Shown here in pieces: positions 13,960 through 20,814 of a stretch of 32,502 bases of DNA (position 1 is its first letter; each line of letters opens with the position of its first letter). The position numbers and the translations under genes were made by a program. This DNA is from Candidatus Vogelbacteria bacterium (lineage in GTDB: Bacteria > Patescibacteriota > Minisyncoccia > Phycocordibacterales > XYD1-FULL-46-19). The DNA is taken from positions 1-32,502 of the forward strand of contig JAHFNY010000007.1 of NCBI GenBank assembly GCA_023267075.1, read 5' to 3'. The notes below the pieces were generated by a model. It was not told the origin of the DNA and made no database searches. It was given only the letters and a program-made list of their open reading frames with translations.

Positions 13960-14626
13960 CCAAGTTAGTAAAATTTATCCCGGCAATTCGGTCGCGCTAA
14001 ATAATGTAACCTTCACCGTCGAGCCCGGTGAGTTTCTCTCCGTGGTGGGCCATTCCGGCGCCGGTAAAAGTACCCTCCTTAAAATGATTTTAGCCGAAGA
14101 TAAGCCCACTGAAGGGACAGTTTTCTTTGAGTCCACCAATATTCACGAATTAAGTAAACACGCTATCCCGCTACTTCGCCGGCGGATTGGCAGCGTCTTC
14201 CAAGACTTCCGTCTACTGCCCGATAAAACGGCGTATGAGAACATTGCCTTCACCATGGAGGCCGCCGGTCGCGGTGATGAAGAAATCGCTTCCGATGTGC
14301 CCTACGTTTTAGAATTAGTGGGTTTAGGTAATCGCTTGTCCAGCTTCCCCCACGAGCTCTCGGGGGGCGAGCGGCAACGAGTAGCGATTGCTCGGGCGAT
14401 TGTGAATCAACCAGATCTCCTCATTGCTGATGAACCCACTGGCAATCTTGATCCAATCAACACTCACGAGATTATCCAAATTTTTAAGAAGATTAATGAT
14501 ATTGGGACCACAATTATCCTTACCACCCACAATAAGGGCGTGATTGATGATCTGGGTCGGCGGGTAATTACTTTAGAAAATGGCCGGGTGGCTCGGGATG
14601 ATAAAAAGGGTCGCTATGTTCTATAA
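13946..14626 (+). CDS. ftsE: Cell division ATP-binding protein FtsE
   Basis: This 226-residue ABC ATPase partners the membrane protein FtsX to control peptidoglycan hydrolases at the division site. Seen: Walker A GHSGAGKST (about 36-44), the Q loop in SVFQDFRLLPDKTAYEN (a FtsE-like phrase), signature LSGGERQRVAIARAI (about 140), Walker B LLIADEPTGNLD (about 158-169) and the switch His in TTHNK. Length is normal. It starts inside the end of prfB and ftsX starts 6 bp after its stop, so the pair is co-expressed. Part of the division machinery is thus joined to a translation gene. Confidence 0.95.
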   Translation: MIYFNQVSKIYPGNSVALNNVTFTVEPGEFLSVVGHSGAGKSTLLKMILAEDKPTEGTVFFESTNIHELSKHAIPLLRRRIGSVFQDFRLLPDKTAYENIAFTMEAAGRGDEEIASDVPYVLELVGLGNRLSSFPHELSGGERQRVAIARAIVNQPDLLIADEPTGNLDPINTHEIIQIFKKINDIGTTIILTTHNKGVIDDLGRRVITLENGRVARDDKKGRYVL

Positions 14627-14632
14627 TAGCTT

Positions 14633-15547
14633 ATGACTATGCTTAAACTAACTTTAAAACGCATTATCCGCCTGGGCTTTGTTAGCTTCTGGCGTAACTC
14701 GGTGGTAACACTCGCTTCCGTCCTTACCCTTCTCGTGACTTTGTTTGCTATTGGCGGAATGATTTTAGGTGCCGCTTTTATGGGTGGAGTGCTTGCCAAT
14801 ATCCAAGAGAAGGTAGATATCTCGGTTTCTTTTAAACTAGACGCGGCCGATAATGATATTGCCGCCATGAAGAATGCCCTCGCCCTTTTACCGGAAGTTA
14901 AGTCCGTAGAATATTTATCGCGCGAGCAAGAGTTAGCCGACTTTAAAACCAAGCATCAAGATAATGCCTTACTCATTCAATCTTTAGATGAAGTGGGCAA
15001 TCCGTTCGGCGCGCGGCTTAATATCCGGGCTCAAGATCCCACTCATTATGAAGCCATTGCCAACTTCCTCCAGAGTAAAGATCAGACTGCTGCGCCGATT
15101 ATTGATCAAATTAGCTTTAAGAAAGACATTGTCGATAAATTGATCGCTATCTCGCGGGCGGCGCGGAGTGTGGGCGTGGCGGTGAGTATTGTCCTCATCT
15201 TTATTTCCATCTTGGTAACCGTCAACACCATTTCGCTCGCTATTTATATCTCGCGTGACGAGATCTCAGTGATGCAATTAGTGGGCGCGGGTGACTCTTA
15301 CGTCCGCGGGCCGTTCTTAGTCGAAGGAATTTTAGCCGGATTGATTGCGGCAGTTTTAGCGCTCGTTTTACTGTACCCTTCAGTCTTGTGGGTGCGCAAT
15401 ATTACGGCCGGAGTCTATGGTGGGATTGATTTAGCCACGTATTACTTTACCAACTTCTTTCAATTATTGTTTGTCCTTGTTCTCTCGGGCGTGGTCTTGG
15501 GCGGAGTAGCCAGCTTCTTAGCGATTAGAAAGTACGGCGCGGTTTAG
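14633..15547 (+). CDS. ftsX: Cell division protein FtsX
   Basis: This 304-residue membrane protein pairs with FtsE. A first membrane helix (about 20-55, SVVTLASVLTLLVTLFAIGG) is followed by an extracytoplasmic domain (about 60-170, with KVDISVSFKLDAADNDI and LLPEVKSVEYLSREQEL, the usual FtsX phrases). Three further helices near 180-205, 225-250 and 270-295 complete the MacB/FtsX fold. Start: the ATG at 14633; a second ATG two codons later (14639) is equally possible. pyrG begins 5 bp after its stop. In FtsX the outer domain engages peptidoglycan-hydrolase adaptors; the VanY-like protein two genes on is a possible peptidoglycan-linked neighbour, by inference only. Confidence 0.93.
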   Translation: MTMLKLTLKRIIRLGFVSFWRNSVVTLASVLTLLVTLFAIGGMILGAAFMGGVLANIQEKVDISVSFKLDAADNDIAAMKNALALLPEVKSVEYLSREQELADFKTKHQDNALLIQSLDEVGNPFGARLNIRAQDPTHYEAIANFLQSKDQTAAPIIDQISFKKDIVDKLIAISRAARSVGVAVSIVLIFISILVTVNTISLAIYISRDEISVMQLVGAGDSYVRGPFLVEGILAGLIAAVLALVLLYPSVLWVRNITAGVYGGIDLATYYFTNFFQLLFVLVLSGVVLGGVASFLAIRKYGAV

Positions 15548-15552
15548 AGATT

Positions 15553-17196
15553 ATGGCCCGGCATAAATACATCTTTGTTTTGGGTGGGGTGATGTCGGGA
15601 GTCGGCAAAGGGGTAACCACATCTGCTATTGGTAAGATTCTTAAGGCCCGCGGTTTTAACGTCAGTCCACTCAAGATTGATCCGTATCTAAATGTTGACG
15701 CCGGTACCATGAATCCGATTGAGCATGGTGAGGTTTTTGTTTTAGATTCAGGATTAGAATGCGATCAAGACATGGGTAATTATGAGCGCTTCTTAGATCA
15801 ATCAATCCCGCCGGAAAATTATATGACCAATGGGATGGTCTTTAAATATGTGATTGATAAAGAGCGCGCCCTTGGCTACGGCGGCAAGTGCGTGGAGCCC
15901 ACCTATCATATTACGGAAGAAATTTTGCGCCGGATTAACCTCTCTATTCATAAGAGTGATGCCGATATTTCTATTATTGAAATTGGCGGGACAGTGGGTG
16001 AGTATCAAAACGCCATCTTCATTGAAGCGGCGCGGGTGCTCAAACTCAAACATCCCAATGATGTGCTCTTCGTCCTCGTTTCTTACTTGCCGGTGCCCGA
16101 CAAAATTGGGGAGATGAAGACTAAACCCACTCAAGCGGCAGTGCGGACGCTTAACTCTTACGGCGTTCATCCAGACATTGTGATTGCCCGCAGTAATCGG
16201 CCATTAGATAATAGGCGGAAAGAGAAGATTGGCTTCTCCTCCAACATTAATCCCAAGCACATTATCTCGGCCCCCGATGTAGACAGTATTTATGATATTC
16301 CCCTCAACTTTGAGAAAGATGGCTTATCTTCCACCATCCTGCGTTTGTTAAAATTGCGACCCAAGCAAACTGACTTGGAGGATTGGCGGAAGATGGCCGC
16401 GCGAGTGAAGGACGGTGGTCCAGTAGTGAAGATTGGGATCGTGGGGAAATATTTTAAAACGGGCGACTTCGTCCTCTCGGACGTGTACATTTCAGTCATT
16501 GAATCGCTTAAGCATGCGGCGGGAGCGGCGGGGGTTAAATTAAATTTAGAATGGTTGGACGCTGGCGATTATGAGAAAGATAAAAGTAAATTAAAAGAAT
16601 TAAGCGCTTACGATGGTATCCTCGTGCCAGGCGGCTTTGGCGAGCGGGGAGTGGAGGGGAAGATTGCCGCGATTGAGTATGCCCGGGAGAAAGAAATCCC
16701 GTACTTTGGCCTCTGTTACGGCATGCAACTCGCGGTCATTGAATACGCCCGGCACGTGGCCAACTTGAAAGGTGCGCATACGACGGAGGTGAATAAGCAG
16801 ACTAAGTATCCAGTGATTGATATCATGCCCGAGCAAGTAGAGAAAATGTCTAAGGCCGATTACGGCGGGACGATGCGCTTGGGGGCGTACCCGGCCAAGC
16901 TTAAAGGGGAGAGTATTGCCGCCCGGGCCTATGGCGCCACGACCATTAGTGAGCGGCATCGCCATCGCTATGAAGTTAACCCGGAGTATATTGATATTTT
17001 AGAGAAAAACGGCCTCGTTTTCTCCGGCCGCTCGCCCGATGGTGTGTTGATGGAAATTGCCGAGCTCCCGCGCTCGCGTCACCCCTTCTTCCTCGGGACT
17101 CAATTCCATCCGGAATTTAAATCCACCCCGCTCCATCCGCACCCACTTTTCTTCGCCTTTATGAAAGCGGCCAAAGCCCGCGCCGGGAGGAAGTAA
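15553..17196 (+). CDS. pyrG: CTP synthase
   Basis: This enzyme aminates UTP to CTP using glutamine. The N-terminal synthase domain shows the P-loop-like GGVMSGVGKGVTTSAIG, the DPYLNVDAGTMNP segment and the GGTVGEYQ motif. The C-terminal glutamine amidotransferase domain has the nucleophile Cys in YFGLCYGMQLAV and the FHPEFKS His-Glu pair. The 547-residue length is normal. The first motif differs slightly from the common GGVVSSLGKG, in a pattern I associate with CPR-type proteins. The gene is embedded in the ftsEX operon, 5 bp after ftsX. This CTP supply gene implies some nucleotide metabolism in an otherwise reduced genome. Confidence 0.97.
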   Translation: MARHKYIFVLGGVMSGVGKGVTTSAIGKILKARGFNVSPLKIDPYLNVDAGTMNPIEHGEVFVLDSGLECDQDMGNYERFLDQSIPPENYMTNGMVFKYVIDKERALGYGGKCVEPTYHITEEILRRINLSIHKSDADISIIEIGGTVGEYQNAIFIEAARVLKLKHPNDVLFVLVSYLPVPDKIGEMKTKPTQAAVRTLNSYGVHPDIVIARSNRPLDNRRKEKIGFSSNINPKHIISAPDVDSIYDIPLNFEKDGLSSTILRLLKLRPKQTDLEDWRKMAARVKDGGPVVKIGIVGKYFKTGDFVLSDVYISVIESLKHAAGAAGVKLNLEWLDAGDYEKDKSKLKELSAYDGILVPGGFGERGVEGKIAAIEYAREKEIPYFGLCYGMQLAVIEYARHVANLKGAHTTEVNKQTKYPVIDIMPEQVEKMSKADYGGTMRLGAYPAKLKGESIAARAYGATTISERHRHRYEVNPEYIDILEKNGLVFSGRSPDGVLMEIAELPRSRHPFFLGTQFHPEFKSTPLHPHPLFFAFMKAAKARAGRK

Positions 17197-17209
17197 AATA
17201 ATAATTTCG

Positions 17210-18100
17210 ATGAAACCTATTATTCAAGAGCCAAAGATGTTAGTCAGAATAATGGCCGGGGCCATAATTTTGCTATTGGCGGGTAATATTGGATCTTATC
17301 TCGTTTTATCGGCTCGCATCAGCGCTCTTGCTGGCAGTATGGCCTCCACTACCGATAAGCTCCAACTAGCCATTGACCAGACTCATCAATCGCTCTCCAG
17401 CACCCTCACCGCCCAAGAGCAGAATGTGGGCGCGCTTCAACAACAATTGGGCGGCTTCCAAAGTAAAGTTGGCGACCTCTCGGGGACATTAAATACTCTC
17501 CAGAAGTTGTCGCAGACCGACCCAGAATTGCTCAAGAAGTATTCTAAAGTTTACTTCCTTAACGATAATTACGTTCCATCCCACTTGTTGGAGATCCCGC
17601 CGGCTTATGAGTATAGCGATGCTAAACAACTTTTAATCTACAGTAATGTCCTCCTTCACTTAGAAGCAATGATTGAGGCCGCCTCTTCTACCGGCATTAA
17701 GCTCTATGCCTTCTCGGCCTATCGCTCCTTCGCCGAGCAGAAGGCGCTCAAGGGGGATTATACCGTGGTTTATGGCGCTGGCACGGCCAACTCCTTCTCG
17801 GCTGATCAGGGCTATTCTGAACATCAGCTGGGCACGGCGGTAGATATGATTACCACCGGCTTGGGCGGGGCCTTAGACGGCTTTGATCGCACGCCGGCTT
17901 ATCAGTGGATGCTTAATAATGCCTATAAGTATGGCTTTATCCTCTCGTATCCGAAGAATAATGGCTATTACGTTTTTGAGCCGTGGCACTGGCGCTTTGT
18001 TGGCCTTAAACTCGCCGCCGATCTCCACACCCAAGGCAAAAACTTTTACGATCTTGATCAACGAACGATTGATACGTATTTAGTGAATATCTTTGATTAA
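17210..18100 (+). CDS. VanY/M15-type D,D-carboxypeptidase, membrane-anchored
   Basis: This 296-residue protein begins with a signal anchor (about 12-33, MLVRIMAGAIILLLAGNIGS), then a Q/S-rich coiled coil (about 40-105) that lifts the catalytic domain off the membrane. The M15B domain (about 125-285) has the zinc ligand motif SEHQLGTAVD (S-x-H-x6-D, about 202-211), the phrase AYRSF and the last ligand region EPWHWRF (about 258). Such enzymes trim the terminal D-Ala from peptidoglycan stem peptides outside the cell. It is the last gene of the prfB-ftsEX-pyrG operon, in a sensible place beside ftsX. Resistance function is not implied, since no vanHAX neighbours exist. Confidence 0.9.
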   Translation: MKPIIQEPKMLVRIMAGAIILLLAGNIGSYLVLSARISALAGSMASTTDKLQLAIDQTHQSLSSTLTAQEQNVGALQQQLGGFQSKVGDLSGTLNTLQKLSQTDPELLKKYSKVYFLNDNYVPSHLLEIPPAYEYSDAKQLLIYSNVLLHLEAMIEAASSTGIKLYAFSAYRSFAEQKALKGDYTVVYGAGTANSFSADQGYSEHQLGTAVDMITTGLGGALDGFDRTPAYQWMLNNAYKYGFILSYPKNNGYYVFEPWHWRFVGLKLAADLHTQGKNFYDLDQRTIDTYLVNIFD

Positions 18101-18130
18101 GCTATTTTCCCGAGGCTAAGCTTTGGTAGC
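18101..18130 (+). terminator. Weak terminator candidate after the VanY-like gene
   Basis: CCGAGGC (18110-18116) pairs with GCTTTGG (18120-18126) using two G-U pairs, flanked by GCTA/TAGC. The following tract is T-rich but interrupted by G. It would end the plus-strand operon against the convergent gene at 18147. Confidence 0.35.
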
Positions 18131-18146
18131 TGTTTGTTGGTTGTTT

Positions 18147-18641
18147 TCAAAATTTCCAATTTGATCTTGTTGTTTTATGAGACCAAACTATGATTTTTTT
18201 CTCCCCCTCTTTATCACCATCTATTATTTCACCACCATTTTCACTTAGCCATTTTTTACCAAAATCATCTTCTAAATATACTTTGAACTGAAATTCATTG
18301 TTTCCTATTTCATTTATATTAGGGGTGTCGATCCAATAATAAGATGAATTACCAGTTCCAGCGGTTATTATCCTTGGTTTGGTTAGACGTATTTTTTTAT
18401 TTACCATATCAAAACCCCACAAATAAAGATTAATCTTTCCGGTGTTTAGTAGTTCTATTTTTCCAGTTGTTTGACCTGGTATTGCTGCTAATGAAACATA
18501 GTCTTGGAGTTTTTTTAATCTTCTATTAATCAATATTTGCCACAAACCAAAAATAAGAGCGCCTGATGCTGTTGCAATATCGAGCCATATTTTGTGTTCA
18601 CTAAGAAATTTTTCTATTTCTATAATACATTTAATTATCAT
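18147..18641 (-). CDS. AT-rich orphan protein with one membrane helix
   Basis: The frame stays open further upstream across the tRNA-Gln gene, so the first usable start after the tRNA is the ATG at 18641, giving 164 residues. A membrane helix is seen near residues 20-36 (WLDIATASGALIFGLWQIL), followed by a mainly beta region with many N, G and I. Family not recognised. The base composition is clearly more AT-rich than the housekeeping genes, suggesting recent transfer. The start codon lies only 2 nt beyond the last tRNA base and there is no Shine-Dalgarno sequence, so the mRNA may be made by tRNA 3' processing. No terminator was identified on its side. Confidence 0.65.
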   Translation of the reverse strand: MIIKCIIEIEKFLSEHKIWLDIATASGALIFGLWQILINRRLKKLQDYVSLAAIPGQTTGKIELLNTGKINLYLWGFDMVNKKIRLTKPRIITAGTGNSSYYWIDTPNINEIGNNEFQFKVYLEDDFGKKWLSENGGEIIDGDKEGEKKIIVWSHKTTRSNWKF

Positions 18642-18643
18642 AA

Positions 18644-18714
18644 CTGCCGGGCTTGGATTCGAACCAAGGTGAGTGGATTCAGAGTCCACTATCCTACCGC
18701 TAGATGACCCGGCA
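18644..18714 (-). tRNA. tRNA-Gln (CTG)
   Basis: The acceptor TGCCGGG/CCCGGCA has the U1-A72 pair and discriminator G expected for tRNA-Gln; D arm ATCT/GGAT; anticodon loop CTCTGAA with anticodon CTG; T arm CTTGG-TTCGAAT-CCAAG. The 71-nt form has a 4-nt variable loop and no encoded CCA. It is a likely substrate of the GatCAB pathway if Gln-tRNA is made by transamidation here. Confidence 0.92.
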
Positions 18715-18769
18715 ACACTTGTTTTTTTTGCCTTTAAAATCGACTTTACCGTAACATATTTTGGGAGAT

Positions 18770-18816
18770 AAAAAAAGACCCCAGCTAGCCTTGTGTGGGT
18801 CAAGGCTAGCTGGGGT
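18770..18816 (-). terminator. Terminator of the receiver-like gene
   Basis: A perfect 16-bp stem, ACCCCAGCTAGCCTTG (18778-18793) with 18801-18816, has a 7-nt loop. On the minus strand it is followed by a seven-T run (18776-18770 region). It separates the receiver-like gene from the tRNA-Gln unit. Confidence 0.92.
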
Positions 18817-18850
18817 GTGCGTGGGGACGCGGGGCGGAGATCGAGTGATT

Positions 18851-19228
18851 TCAAGAAAGTAGACTTTCTATTATCTTTTCTACAATCTTGGATTTTTCCA
18901 CGAAGTCGACTACCCCGGCTTCTTTGTAATCTTTCCGCAGTTGACTACCGGGTTGGCAATAGGCTGAAGTAGAGAAGAAGAGGAATCGCGGGTTTTTCTG
19001 GTTAGAAAATCGACGCACAACCTCGAGGCCCTCACCCCCATTGGGAGTAAACTCATGATTGATGAAGATTTTGGTACCCTTTGATTGGACCCCAATTATT
19101 TTCACCGCTTCTTCCAGGCTGGCACATCTTACGGCTTTGGCGACTTCTTCTGATACGTCTTCCCGTTTCAGTTGGGCATTAATCGTCTCCACAATTTTTT
19201 CTTCGCTGTCTATCACCAAAAAGTCCAT
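18851..19228 (-). CDS. Degenerate CheY-like receiver-domain protein
   Basis: This 125-residue single-domain protein has the receiver layout: a first strand FLVIDSEE (residues 3-10) where the usual acidic pair is Asp7-Ser8; a third strand KIFINHEFTP (53-62) where the phosphoacceptor Asp is replaced (His58 aligns with it, after Asn57); GGEGLEVVRRF; the switch Ser/Thr in FLFFSTSAY; and the conserved Lys in VDFVEKS (Lys112). Without the Asp it cannot be phosphorylated in the usual way, so it is probably a binding or adaptor module. The start is supported by AAGGAGG 7 nt before the ATG. No histidine kinase is nearby. It has its own promoter and strong terminator. Confidence 0.8.
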   Translation of the reverse strand: MDFLVIDSEEKIVETINAQLKREDVSEEVAKAVRCASLEEAVKIIGVQSKGTKIFINHEFTPNGGEGLEVVRRFSNQKNPRFLFFSTSAYCQPGSQLRKDYKEAGVVDFVEKSKIVEKIIESLLS

Positions 19229-19264
19229 TTGTAACCTCCTTCCGGCTAGGCCGTTTCTGTTCTA

Positions 19265-19293
19265 CTTATACTCTTGCTTTTGGTTAAAGTCAA
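19265..19293 (-). promoter_or_regulatory. Promoter of the receiver-like gene
   Basis: On the minus strand, TTGACT (19293-19288), 17 bp, TATAAG (19270-19265). A leader of about 30 nt carries the ribosome binding site. It overlaps the -35 of the divergent mpg promoter, so the two genes compete for RNA polymerase. Confidence 0.65.
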
Positions 19294-19308
19294 GGGCATA
19301 CTCATAAT
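19280..19308 (+). promoter_or_regulatory. Promoter of mpg
   Basis: TTGGTT (19280-19285), 17 bp, CATAAT (19303-19308), then 5 nt to the ATG at 19314; the start of transcription would fall at or near the start codon (leaderless). Confidence 0.5.
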
Positions 19309-19313
19309 GATTT

Positions 19314-19832
19314 ATGAGCAAGATTTTAGGCCCCAAATTTTTTAATCAACCCACTTTAATGGTGGCGAGAGACTTGCTGGGTAAATTTCTGGTGCGGAAA
19401 GTGGGTGGTAAAGAATTAGCCTTAATGATTACCGAAGTGGAGGCCTATGACGGGTTAGAAGATAAAGCCAGTCACGCCTCGCGGGGCCGGACGGCCAGAA
19501 ATTTGCCCATGTTTGGTCCGGCCGGCCGGTGGTATGTTTACTTGGTCTACGGTAATCACTTTATGTTAAATATTGTCACGGGTGATAAAGATTATCCCGC
19601 AGCGGTATTATTGCGCGGGGTGGAAGGAGTAAATGGCCCGGGGCGTTTAACTAAGCAGTTTAGAGTTGCTAAAAGTTTTAATAATAAACCAGCCAATAAA
19701 AAGATTGGCCTGTGGTTAGAAGACCGCGGGGTAAAAATTAAACGGAAAGAAATTAAAACTGGGCCCCGCATTGGCGTGGCTTACGCCGGCCCGAGATGGG
19801 CGAGTAAACCCTATCGCTTTTATTTAAGCTAA
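19314..19832 (+). CDS. mpg: 3-methyladenine DNA glycosylase (AAG/MPG family)
   Basis: This 172-residue enzyme cuts alkylated and deaminated purines from DNA as the first step of base excision repair. Seen: the N-terminal ARDLLGKFLVRK, the EVEAYDG and DKASHA motifs, and GRWYVYLVYGNHFMLNIV, the typical AAG active-site segment, then RGVEGVNGPGRLTKQF. It ends RWASKPYRFYLS, near the family consensus. The length is slightly short, as in bacterial members. It is divergent from the receiver-like gene and ends convergent with yqeY; the two stop codons overlap by 9 bp with no terminator between them. Confidence 0.93.
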   Translation: MSKILGPKFFNQPTLMVARDLLGKFLVRKVGGKELALMITEVEAYDGLEDKASHASRGRTARNLPMFGPAGRWYVYLVYGNHFMLNIVTGDKDYPAAVLLRGVEGVNGPGRLTKQFRVAKSFNNKPANKKIGLWLEDRGVKIKRKEIKTGPRIGVAYAGPRWASKPYRFYLS

Positions 19833-20279
19833 AAGTTGTTCTACCACTTCTTTAACTACACTCCCATCGGCGAGGCCCTTGCACTCTTTCATCACCGCGC
19901 CAACCAAGATACCAATTTTACTTTTATCGGTTACGCCCAATTCTGTAATTTTGGCTTGAGCAATTTTCTTAATCTCCTCCACGCTCATTTGGGCGGGTAA
20001 GTAAGCTTCAATAATCTTCAACTCTGCTTCTTCTTTAGCCGCCAAGTCGTCGCGGCCGCCAGCTTTAAATTGGCTGATGGAGTCTTGGCGTTGTTTACTG
20101 CCGCGTTTAATCACCGCCAAAGCCTCGTCGTCAGTTAATTCATCCGTTGGTTTCTTTCCCTTAGCTACTAGCTCATTGGTAAAAGCGGTGACTAAACCGC
20201 GGACTACCGAGAGGCGGACCTCGTCTTTAGCCTTCATCGCGTCTTTAATCTCATCTTTAATCTTTTGTTGTAATGACAT
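19824..20279 (-). CDS. yqeY: GatB/YqeY-domain protein
   Basis: This 151-residue protein consists of the helical YqeY domain related to the tail of GatB, which binds tRNA in the amidotransferase. Seen: MSLQQKIKDEIKDAMKAKDE, RLSVVRGL, RGSKQRQDSISQF, EEAELKIIEAYLPAQMS and the C-terminal GxVxxE..G-type segment IGILVGAVMKE. Start: the ATG at 20279 (8 nt after a TACAAT -10 box) is preferred over the upstream in-frame ATG at 20297, which lies inside that promoter. The function of stand-alone YqeY proteins is not firmly known. It is not linked to gatCA here. Its 3' end overlaps mpg by 9 bp. Confidence 0.9.
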   Translation of the reverse strand: MSLQQKIKDEIKDAMKAKDEVRLSVVRGLVTAFTNELVAKGKKPTDELTDDEALAVIKRGSKQRQDSISQFKAGGRDDLAAKEEAELKIIEAYLPAQMSVEEIKKIAQAKITELGVTDKSKIGILVGAVMKECKGLADGSVVKEVVEQLLA

Positions 20280-20287
20280 ATGGAGGT

Positions 20288-20293
20288 ATTGTA
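20288..20293 (-). promoter_or_regulatory. -10 box of yqeY, leaderless
   Basis: TACAAT on the minus strand, 8 nt before the ATG. The -35 region falls within the T-run of the terminator at 20306-20345, so the preceding unit's terminator and this promoter share bases. Confidence 0.5.
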
Positions 20294-20305
20294 GCAAAAA
20301 TCGGT

Positions 20306-20345
20306 AAAAAAAGAAGCGCCGGTTCGCAAGGGGCGAACACGGCGC
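20306..20345 (-). terminator. Terminator of the small membrane protein pair
   Basis: GCGCCG-GTTCGC (20316-20327) pairs with GCGAAC-A-CGGCGC (20333-20345), 12 bp with one bulged A. On the minus strand it is followed by TTCTTTTTTT. Confidence 0.88.
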
Positions 20346-20357
20346 AGAAATTGGACA

Positions 20358-20480
20358 TTATTCTTCCTCTTTCCCTCGATTTTTCCGGAAGAAGAAGTAC
20401 ATAATGAATAAAAAGAAGATACACACCCCGAAGATAATTCTTAGGAACGTATCAAGGTGAGAAACATGATGGATCTCCAC
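20358..20480 (-). CDS. Small single-helix membrane protein, 40 residues
   Basis: This frame is too short for usual cut-offs but well supported. A GTG at 20480 lies 6 nt after a perfect AGGAGG, and the frame overlaps the upstream 89-residue gene by 29 bp in another frame. The product begins MEIHHVSHLDTFLR, has one hydrophobic helix (IIFGVCIFFLFIMYFFF) and ends with a charged tail (RKNRGKEEE), so the tail is probably cytoplasmic. It stops 12 bp before the terminator hairpin. Family unknown; its position suggests it works with the 89-residue protein. Confidence 0.7.
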   Translation of the reverse strand: MEIHHVSHLDTFLRIIFGVCIFFLFIMYFFFRKNRGKEEE

Positions 20481-20721
20481 AATTCTCCTCCTTTCTTTCT
20501 CTTTCTTTTCTTTCAAAGAGCGGAGCGATTTGGAACAGGGCCAAAGATAAAATGATGAGCATAATTACCCCAGGGTAGAGGAGTACCAATTTTATTCTTT
20601 CTGGGATTGTTGATTCCTTTATCTCCCCATTTCGATAGTAAAGGTCAGAAAGATATAAATAGCCAAAGAACAAAATAAAAACGCCAATAGCAATGAACCC
20701 TCCGACGATATCATGCTTCAT
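20452..20721 (-). CDS. Small two-helix membrane protein, 89 residues
   Basis: The ATG at 20721 follows GAAGGAGGT with 5 nt spacing. Two membrane helices are seen near residues 8-26 (GFIAIGVFILFFGYLYLSDL) and 45-66 (LVLLYPGVIMLIILSLALF), then a highly charged segment FERKERERKEE and a short tail with two Cys. Both ends could be on the same side of the membrane. Family not recognised. The gene is the first of a two-gene unit with a promoter at 20766-20794; the ribosome binding site of the second gene is inside its own charged tail codons. Neighbours give no function. Confidence 0.75.
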   Translation of the reverse strand: MKHDIVGGFIAIGVFILFFGYLYLSDLYYRNGEIKESTIPERIKLVLLYPGVIMLIILSLALFQIAPLFERKERERKEENCGDPSCFSP

Positions 20722-20765
20722 TTTTACCTCCTTCGCTTGCTGGTTGTTTTAGAACTTCAGACTGT

Positions 20766-20794
20766 TTTATATCATATTAAAGCTAAATAAGCAA
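20766..20794 (-). promoter_or_regulatory. Promoter of the small membrane protein pair
   Basis: On the minus strand TTGCTT (20794-20789), 17 bp, TATAAA (20771-20766). It faces the uvrD-like promoter at 20802, so the two transcripts start about 50 bp apart in opposite directions. Confidence 0.6.
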
Positions 20795-20801
20795 GCAGTG
20801 C

Positions 20802-20807
20802 TATAAT
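20802..20807 (+). promoter_or_regulatory. -10 box of the UvrD-like gene, leaderless
   Basis: A perfect TATAAT is followed by 7 nt and the ATG at 20815. No -35 box is clear. Confidence 0.55.
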
Positions 20808-20814
20808 TTAAGCA

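Noticed and set aside
18642-18854. N-terminal extension of the minus-strand gene at 18147 up to 18854
   Set aside because: The extension runs through the tRNA-Gln gene and a terminator; the ATG at 18641 is the first plausible start.
20280-20297. Six-residue extension of yqeY from the ATG at 20297
   Set aside because: It lies upstream of the transcription start predicted from the TACAAT box, and family members begin near the ATG at 20279.
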